Part shown: positions 13,571 through 17,957 of the stretch, piece after piece
How positions within the stretch are numbered: position 1 is the first letter of the stretch
Layout of the letters: every line of letters begins with the position of its first letter
DNA from: an uncultured Clostridium sp.
GTDB taxonomy: Bacteria > Bacillota > Clostridia > TANB77 > CAG-508
NCBI GenBank assembly: GCA_900556695.1
Contig: USQA01000005.1
Location: forward strand, 1-17,957
Direction of reading: 5' to 3'
Length of the DNA stretch: 17,957 bases
The notes under the pieces: generated by a model
Told to the model about the DNA's origin: nothing
Seen by the model: only the letters and a program-made list of their open reading frames with translations
Database searches by the model: none
Made by a program: the position numbers and the translations under genes

Positions 13571-14506
13571 ATGGTTGAAGATAACCAAATAAAAGCACAA
13601 GTATCACCTTTTGCAATAAGAGAGGGTGAAATTAAAACTTTTGATGGTAAAGATGGATATGTATCTATGAACCAAATTGTACACAAGATAAATATTGGAC
13701 ATATTAACGAAATTCATTTTGCAATATTGGATTTAGTAAATGAATTTGAATTTATAACATCAAGACAATTATACCAAATGCTTGAAATAAAAGGATTTGA
13801 CCCAAAATCACAAGATAAATTAAATAATAAATTAGAGCAATTGGTAAAATCTAAAATATTAACAAGATATTATTTTACTTCTGATGAAGGAAAAGGTATT
13901 TATAGAATTTATTGTTTAGAAAAAATGGGAAAATATTTATTAACATCAAAAGAAATCGAGTGTAAATGGCAACCATCTGATAATACAAAACCAGTAGCAA
14001 TGATTAAAAAAAGACTTGCAGGAAATCAGACTTTAATAGCATATTTGAGAAAAGTAAAAGCATTTGATAGTTATGTTGTAAAACCAGCAATTACAGCTAA
14101 GTTAACAGGAAAAGTTTTTAAAGCAACAGGAGGCAGTGTTAAATTAACTAAAAACAATAAATCAATACAATTTTTATTTGAAACAATAAGAAGAGAGCAA
14201 GATTGGAAGAAAAAAATAGTAGATAGAATGAGATTATATAAAGACTTTTATGAAAACTTTATACCTGGAGACTCTGGTTTTTCAAATCTTCCACAATTGA
14301 TTTTAATATGTGAAGATGAAAAACATATGGCAGAAGTATTTAAAGAAATAGTAACAAATCAAGTAGAAATACCACAAATAAAATTGTATTTTACAACTGA
14401 TTTAAGACAAAATAAAGAAACATTGGAAGATACTTTGGCAGAATTTAAATTAGTTGATGGAAAATATAGAATGGAAAATGTAGAATTAAAATTACTAGGA
14501 ATGTAA
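13571..14506 (+). CDS. Winged-helix protein resembling replication-relaxation (Replic_Relax) family
   Basis: 311 aa, soluble. Residues about 45-118 read as a winged helix-turn-helix: LDLVNEFEFITSRQLYQML, a recognition-helix stretch KLNNKLEQLVKSKILTRYYF, then a beta wing RIYCLEKMGKYLL. Residues 195-245 (FLFETIRREQDW, KKIVDRMRLYKDFYENF, PQLILICEDE) recall the nuclease-like half of Replic_Relax proteins, where an acidic residue precedes a lysine-rich helix and Tyr. Such proteins are mostly found on plasmids and integrative elements, yet this copy sits 64 bases after the S1 gene on the chromosome and uses native codons. GGAGG lies 6 bases before the ATG. I cannot show catalytic competence; the assignment is tentative. 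Confidence 0.55.
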   Translation: MVEDNQIKAQVSPFAIREGEIKTFDGKDGYVSMNQIVHKINIGHINEIHFAILDLVNEFEFITSRQLYQMLEIKGFDPKSQDKLNNKLEQLVKSKILTRYYFTSDEGKGIYRIYCLEKMGKYLLTSKEIECKWQPSDNTKPVAMIKKRLAGNQTLIAYLRKVKAFDSYVVKPAITAKLTGKVFKATGGSVKLTKNNKSIQFLFETIRREQDWKKKIVDRMRLYKDFYENFIPGDSGFSNLPQLILICEDEKHMAEVFKEIVTNQVEIPQIKLYFTTDLRQNKETLEDTLAEFKLVDGKYRMENVELKLLGM

Positions 14507-14547
14507 TTTTAGGAGATACAACTATTGATCACTTGAAGTTTAAAAAA

Positions 14548-14579
14548 CTAAAAAGGCTATAAACTAAAAAGGCTATAAA
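14548..14579. repeat. 16-bp exact tandem duplication in a terminator arm
   Basis: CTAAAAAGGCTATAAA occurs at 14548-14563 and again, unchanged, at 14564-14579; a third, partial copy (CTAAAAA) begins at 14580. The second copy forms the 5' arm of the terminator hairpin that follows. Confidence 0.85.
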
Positions 14580-14603
14580 CTAAAAAAGTTTATAACCTTT
14601 TTT
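14566..14603 (+). terminator. Terminator after the winged-helix gene
   Basis: AAAAAGGCTATAAAC (14566-14580) pairs with 14588-14602 through 14 base pairs and one C-A mismatch; the loop is TAAAAAA and six T end the arm. The upstream repeat copy can pair with the same 3' arm with a longer loop. Confidence 0.8.
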
Positions 14604-14644
14604 GTATCTTTATAAAGATACGTAAATGGTACTTTAGAACTAAA

Positions 14645-14854
14645 TTACTGAACTTCTATTAAAAGTCCTAGTCTAGTAGCTTTTTGAATAGCTCCAGAAA
14701 TCCAAAGATCATTTTGAAAGAGGTAATGGTTTTTATCATGTCCTTTAACATAGTGATTGTGTTTAAACAACCATCTCTTGAACTCATGATATAGAACCTT
14801 ATCAGTACTTGAAATTTTTACCTCCCGAATGTCACTTTTTAAGATTACTGCCAT
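14645..14854 (-). CDS. 69-aa ORF of unknown function with atypical codon use
   Basis: The start at 14854 is set by a perfect AGGAGGT box (14863-14869) with 8 bases spacing; the longer frame upstream (to 14971) has no ribosome binding site. The product starts MAVILKSDIREVKISSTDKV, followed by a basic aromatic stretch (HEFKRWLFKHNHYVKGHDKNHY) and ends LGLLIEVQ. It has no Cys or membrane segment and is predicted small and soluble. I recognise no family. It uses CGG, CTC, GAG, ATC and CAG, which neighbouring genes rarely use, suggesting recent transfer. It points away from the P-type ATPase gene and toward the winged-helix gene, between a duplicated terminator and its own possible promoter. Confidence 0.7.
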   Translation of the reverse strand: MAVILKSDIREVKISSTDKVLYHEFKRWLFKHNHYVKGHDKNHYLFQNDLWISGAIQKATRLGLLIEVQ

Positions 14855-14885
14855 AAAATAGTACCTCCTATATAATGTTGAAAGT

Positions 14886-14914
14886 ATTATATAACAAGTA
14901 AAATAATTACGCAA
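14886..14914 (-). promoter_or_regulatory. Possible promoter of the 69-aa ORF
   Basis: On the minus strand TTGCGT (14914 down to 14909) and TATAAT (14891 down to 14886) are 17 bases apart, 32 bases before the ATG at 14854. The -35 is imperfect. Confidence 0.5.
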
Positions 14915-15007
14915 GTAAAAAAATGGTAATCTAAAATCACTTTTTTGTAATAAAAATAGTACAAGCCACATATAGTTTAATAAATAATATACAAAGGAGA
15001 TAAGAGT

Positions 15008-17647
15008 ATGTGGGAAACATTAAGAAAAGAGGAAATTTTCAAAAAATTGCAAACTGATAGAAGAGGAGGAATTACAGAAGAAAAAGCAAAAGAAAGACAA
15101 ATAAAATATGGAAAAAACAAATTAGAAGATAAGAAAAAAGAAACATTATTAGTAAAATTTATAAAACAGTTTAATGATTTTATGATAATAATACTGATAA
15201 TTGCATCAATTGTATCTGCTGCAATTTCGACTATTCAAGGAGAAAATGATTATATTGATGCAATTATAATTATTGCAATAGTTATATTAAATGCAATAAT
15301 GGGAGTGGTTCAAGAAGCAAAAGCAGAAAAATCTATAGAAGCTTTAAAAGAAATGACACCTCCTAAAGCTAAAGTTGTAAGAAATGGAATTACAAAAGAA
15401 ATTAATGCTGAAGAATTAGTGCCAGGAGATTTAATAATATTAGAAGCTGGAAATTATGTACCAGCAGATTGTAGACTAATTGAAAGCTATAATTTAAAAA
15501 TAGAAGAATCAAGTCTAACAGGAGAAACTGAGGCTATATTAAAAGACTCAGAAATGATTTGCAAAAAAAATATACCATTAGGTGATAAATTAAATATGGC
15601 ATTTATGGCAAGTATTGTTGTAAATGGACATGCGAAAGCAATAGTAACAGATACTGGGATGAATACAAATGTAGGTAAAATAGCTAATATGATAATTGAA
15701 GATGAAGCACCACAAACACCAATACAAAAGAAATTAAGTCAAGTTGGAAAAATACTTGGAATAGTTTGTTTAGCAATTTGTTTAATTATTTTTTTAATAG
15801 GGTTAATAAAGAAAATTGAACCAATGGAAATGTTTATGACATCAGTAGGGTTAGCAGTTGCAGCTATACCAGAAGGATTACCAGCAATTGTAACAATTAT
15901 GCTTTCAATAGGCGTAACTAAAATGGCAAAGAAAAATAGTATAATTAGAAAATTACCAGCAGTTGAAACACTAGGAAGTAGTAGTGTTATTTGTTCAGAT
16001 AAAACAGGAACATTGACACAAAACAAAATGAAAGTAGTACAAATAAATTCTAATAATCCAAGCTTGGCAACAGAATTAAGTTCAATGTGTACAAACTGTG
16101 ATATAACTTATAAAGATAATAAAGTACAAGTAAATGGTGAACCAACAGAAATAGCTTTAGTAAATAATGGACTTATTAATGGAAAAAACAAAAAGGAACT
16201 GTATATTCAAATGCCAAGAGTTAATGAGATTCCATTTGATTCAAATAGAAAAATGATGACAACGATTCATAAAATTGATAATAAATATAGAATAATAACA
16301 AAAGGTGCACCAGATGTATTATTAGAAAAATGTGTAAGACAGATTGGAGACACAAAAAATAGTACAAAAATATTAGAAAAACAATTAATACAAAGAGAAA
16401 ATTTGAAAATGGCAGAAAAAGCACTAAGAGTAATAGCTGTAGCATATAAAGAAGTTGACAATTTGCCACAAAATATTGATACTAAAACTATAGAAAATAA
16501 TCTTGTTTTTGTTGGTTTGATAGGAATGATAGATCCTCCAAGAGAAGGAGTAAAAGAAGCAGTAAAAACTTGTAAAAAAGCAGGAATAAAAACTGTAATG
16601 ATAACAGGAGATCATATAGCTACGGCTACAGCAATAGCTAAAGAGTTGAACATACTAGAAAGAAATGATAAAGCAATTACAGGACAAGAATTAGACCAAA
16701 TATCACAGACACAGTTAGAAAAAAATATTTCTAAATATTCTGTTTTTGCTAGAGTAACGCCAGAACATAAAGTAAGGATAGTAAAAGCTTGGCAAAAAAC
16801 AGGTGCAGTTGTAGCAATGACAGGAGACGGAGTTAATGATAGTCCTGCATTAAAAAATGCAGATATAGGAATTGCTATGGGAAAAAACGGTACAGATGTT
16901 GCCAAAAATGCATCTGATATGATTTTAACAGATGATAACTTTGTTACAATAGTTGAAGCTGTAAAACAGGGAAGAAATATATATGATAATATAAAAAAAG
17001 CAATACACTTTTTAATAGCAACTAATATAGGAGAAATAGTAACAATATTTATGGGATTACTATTAGGAATGAAATCTCCATTGCTTGCGATTCAATTGTT
17101 ATGGGTTAACTTAGTAACAGATTCAATACCAGCTATAGCAATAGGATTAGAACCACCAGAGAAAGATATAATGCACAGAAAACCAGTTAATTCAAGAAAA
17201 AGTATATTTTCAGATGGGCTATGGAACAAGATAATTGTTGAAGGAATAATGATAGGAATGCTAACATTAGTAGCATTTAGTATAGGAAATAAATATTACA
17301 GTGTAGAAGTAGGAAGAACAATGGCTTTTGTATCAATAGGAATACTTGAACTTGTACACAGTTTTAATATAAAAAGTGAACAATCATTATTTAAAGTGGG
17401 AATATTAGAAAATAAATTTCTAATAGGAAGCTTTATATTAGGAGTATTTGTTCAAACAATAGTGGCAATTATTCCAGAACTAGCAAATATATTTAAATTA
17501 GTACCATTAAATCAAGTTCAATGGATTATAACATTAATAATTTCTATATTGCCAATTCCGATTATGGAAGTGCAAAAGAAAGTAAATGAAGTTAAATTTG
17601 GAAAAACAGTATTTATAAATGAAAATAGTAAAATAGAACAAAATTAA
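15008..17647 (+). CDS. Calcium-transporting P-type ATPase, SERCA/PMCA-like (P2A)
   Basis: 879 aa, full length. The cation-ATPase N-terminal domain (about 1-60) is followed by ten predicted membrane helices. Visible motifs: TGE (171-173) of the actuator domain; PEGLP (288-292) in M4; DKTGT with phosphorylated D331; KGAPD (432); TGDH (533-536); GDGVND (606-611). M5 NIGE (N673, E676) and M6 NLVTD (N701, T704, D705) carry the side-chain pattern of both SERCA Ca2+ sites. Transport is therefore most likely Ca2+ export at the cell membrane, though Mn2+ is also known for P2A relatives. AAAGGAGAT precedes the ATG by 7 bases. It is transcribed alone and ends before a hairpin terminator. Confidence 0.95.
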   Translation: MWETLRKEEIFKKLQTDRRGGITEEKAKERQIKYGKNKLEDKKKETLLVKFIKQFNDFMIIILIIASIVSAAISTIQGENDYIDAIIIIAIVILNAIMGVVQEAKAEKSIEALKEMTPPKAKVVRNGITKEINAEELVPGDLIILEAGNYVPADCRLIESYNLKIEESSLTGETEAILKDSEMICKKNIPLGDKLNMAFMASIVVNGHAKAIVTDTGMNTNVGKIANMIIEDEAPQTPIQKKLSQVGKILGIVCLAICLIIFLIGLIKKIEPMEMFMTSVGLAVAAIPEGLPAIVTIMLSIGVTKMAKKNSIIRKLPAVETLGSSSVICSDKTGTLTQNKMKVVQINSNNPSLATELSSMCTNCDITYKDNKVQVNGEPTEIALVNNGLINGKNKKELYIQMPRVNEIPFDSNRKMMTTIHKIDNKYRIITKGAPDVLLEKCVRQIGDTKNSTKILEKQLIQRENLKMAEKALRVIAVAYKEVDNLPQNIDTKTIENNLVFVGLIGMIDPPREGVKEAVKTCKKAGIKTVMITGDHIATATAIAKELNILERNDKAITGQELDQISQTQLEKNISKYSVFARVTPEHKVRIVKAWQKTGAVVAMTGDGVNDSPALKNADIGIAMGKNGTDVAKNASDMILTDDNFVTIVEAVKQGRNIYDNIKKAIHFLIATNIGEIVTIFMGLLLGMKSPLLAIQLLWVNLVTDSIPAIAIGLEPPEKDIMHRKPVNSRKSIFSDGLWNKIIVEGIMIGMLTLVAFSIGNKYYSVEVGRTMAFVSIGILELVHSFNIKSEQSLFKVGILENKFLIGSFILGVFVQTIVAIIPELANIFKLVPLNQVQWIITLIISILPIPIMEVQKKVNEVKFGKTVFINENSKIEQN

Positions 17648-17649
17648 AT

Positions 17650-17709
17650 AAAATTCAAGTAAAAAATAGAATTAGTTATATATAAATTTTACCAAAACAC
17701 TTGAATTTT
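17650..17709 (+). repeat. Long-range inverted repeat after the ATPase gene
   Basis: AAAATTCAAGT at 17650-17660 is the exact reverse complement of 17699-17709, with 38 bases between. It starts just after the ATPase stop, and its right arm overlaps the possible -35 of the rpsF promoter. The loop is too long for an ordinary terminator. Confidence 0.5.
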
Positions 17710-17729
17710 GTTCCCAAATATAGTAAAAT
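17701..17729 (+). promoter_or_regulatory. Likely rpsF promoter
   Basis: TTGAAT at 17701-17706 and TAAAAT at 17724-17729 have a 17-base spacer. The -10 overlaps the 5' arm of the following terminator-like hairpin, so one of the two readings may be wrong. Confidence 0.45.
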
Positions 17730-17760
17730 AGCTATGTTAAAAAATACATGGCTATTTTTT
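17725..17760 (+). terminator. Terminator of the P-type ATPase gene
   Basis: AAAATAGCTATGT (17725-17737) pairs with ACATGGCTATTTT (17746-17758) with one T-G wobble; an 8-base A-rich loop and six T end it. If the promoter at 17701-17729 is real, the hairpin would instead act early in the rpsF leader. Confidence 0.75.
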
Positions 17761-17767
17761 AATCTCT

Positions 17768-17792
17768 ACTTACATTAAAAAATGTAGGTTTT
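17768..17792 (+). promoter_or_regulatory. Second small hairpin in the rpsF leader
   Basis: 17768-17776 pairs with 17781-17789 (9 bp with one T-G pair, loop AAAA) followed by a short T run. It could be a weak terminator, attenuator or leader element. I do not see the known S6:S18 binding motif in it. Confidence 0.4.
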
Positions 17793-17816
17793 ATATCCAA
17801 AGGGAGGTGAAAAATA

Positions 17817-17957
17817 ATGAATAAATACGAAAGTATTATCATTGTTAATCCAAATGTTGATGAAGCTGGACTTAAAGCTTTAGAAGAAAAATTTACAGGA
17901 TTAATCAATGAAAACGGAAAAGTAGAATCAGTTGAAAATATGGGTAAGAAAAAATTA
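17817..17957 (+). CDS. rpsF: 30S ribosomal protein S6, N-terminal part (cut by window end)
   Basis: 47 codons are visible: MNKYESIIIVNPNVDEAG, LEEKFTGLINENGKVESVE and NMGKKKL. This matches the start of S6, a small-subunit protein that pairs with S18 on 16S rRNA. GGGAGGTG precedes the ATG. Codons such as ATC, AAC and GTT are more frequent here than in neighbouring genes, as expected for a highly expressed ribosomal gene. In Firmicutes rpsF is usually followed by ssb and rpsR, outside the window. Confidence 0.95.
   Translation, partial: MNKYESIIIVNPNVDEAGLKALEEKFTGLINENGKVESVENMGKKKL

Noticed and set aside
14855..14971. Longer version of the 69-aa ORF starting at 14971
   Set aside because: The added 39 residues include the region of its promoter and ribosome binding site, so they are very unlikely to be translated.
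1..17957. CRISPR arrays, tRNAs, rRNAs, insertion sequences, toxin-antitoxin or defence gene clusters
   Set aside because: I saw no regularly spaced repeats, no tRNA-like cloverleaf, no transposase or integrase motif and no paired toxin-antitoxin genes. The HD hydrolase and Replic_Relax-like gene stand alone and do not form a defence island.

Overview
The window looks like chromosome from a very AT-rich, low-GC Gram-positive, most likely an uncultivated gut-type member of the Clostridia. The reasons are near-exclusive use of AGA, TTA, ATA and GAA codons, strong GGAGG-type ribosome binding sites, several TTG starts, A/T-rich intrinsic terminators and clostridial gene content. A NodB deacetylase of the sporulation (PdaB-like) type sits behind a sequence resembling a mother-cell sigma-E promoter, so I infer a spore former. 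The species assignment is inference only.

Region 1 (1-1853): the 3' end of a fibronectin-III-like surface protein, frameshifted near its end, followed by a small membrane-anchored FxLYD-like protein. Region 2 (1961-4587): HD-domain hydrolase, Holliday-junction protein RuvA, and RarA/MgsA ATPase, with promoter and terminators. Region 3 (4626-5662): two half-size TSUP (TauE/SafE) permease genes and a 46-aa membrane peptide. The first TSUP gene starts right under a terminator. The second has its ribosome binding site cut off from its body by a stop codon that an exact 9-bp tandem duplication creates. Region 4 (5674-7703): a divergent pair, with a cysteine-rich carboxypeptidase-regulatory-like protein on the minus strand and a sporulation-type polysaccharide deacetylase plus an unrecognised gene on the plus strand. 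Region 5 (7743-8663): a tandem-OB single-stranded-DNA-binding protein with a structured 5' leader.

Region 6 (8663-12628): GT-C-like membrane protein, signal peptidase II (LspA), and pseudouridine synthases of the RluD and RluB/RsuA types, closely spaced and probably co-transcribed. Region 7 (12640-14506): a three-S1-domain RNA-binding protein and a winged-helix protein resembling replication-relaxation (Replic_Relax) proteins. Region 8 (14548-14914): a short island with a terminator whose 5' arm is tandemly duplicated and a convergent 69-aa ORF with codon use unlike its neighbours, a likely import. Region 9 (15008-17957): a SERCA-type Ca2+-transporting P-type ATPase, terminator and promoter structures, and the start of rpsF (ribosomal protein S6), cut by the window edge.

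Most genes are housekeeping. I see no CRISPR array, insertion sequence, tRNA or rRNA, and no convincing multi-gene defence system. The unusual signals are small-scale: the 9-bp duplication, the frameshift, the terminator-overlapped start, the duplicated terminator arm, the atypical 69-aa ORF and the chromosomal Replic_Relax-like gene. No gene-free stretch exceeds 300 bases.
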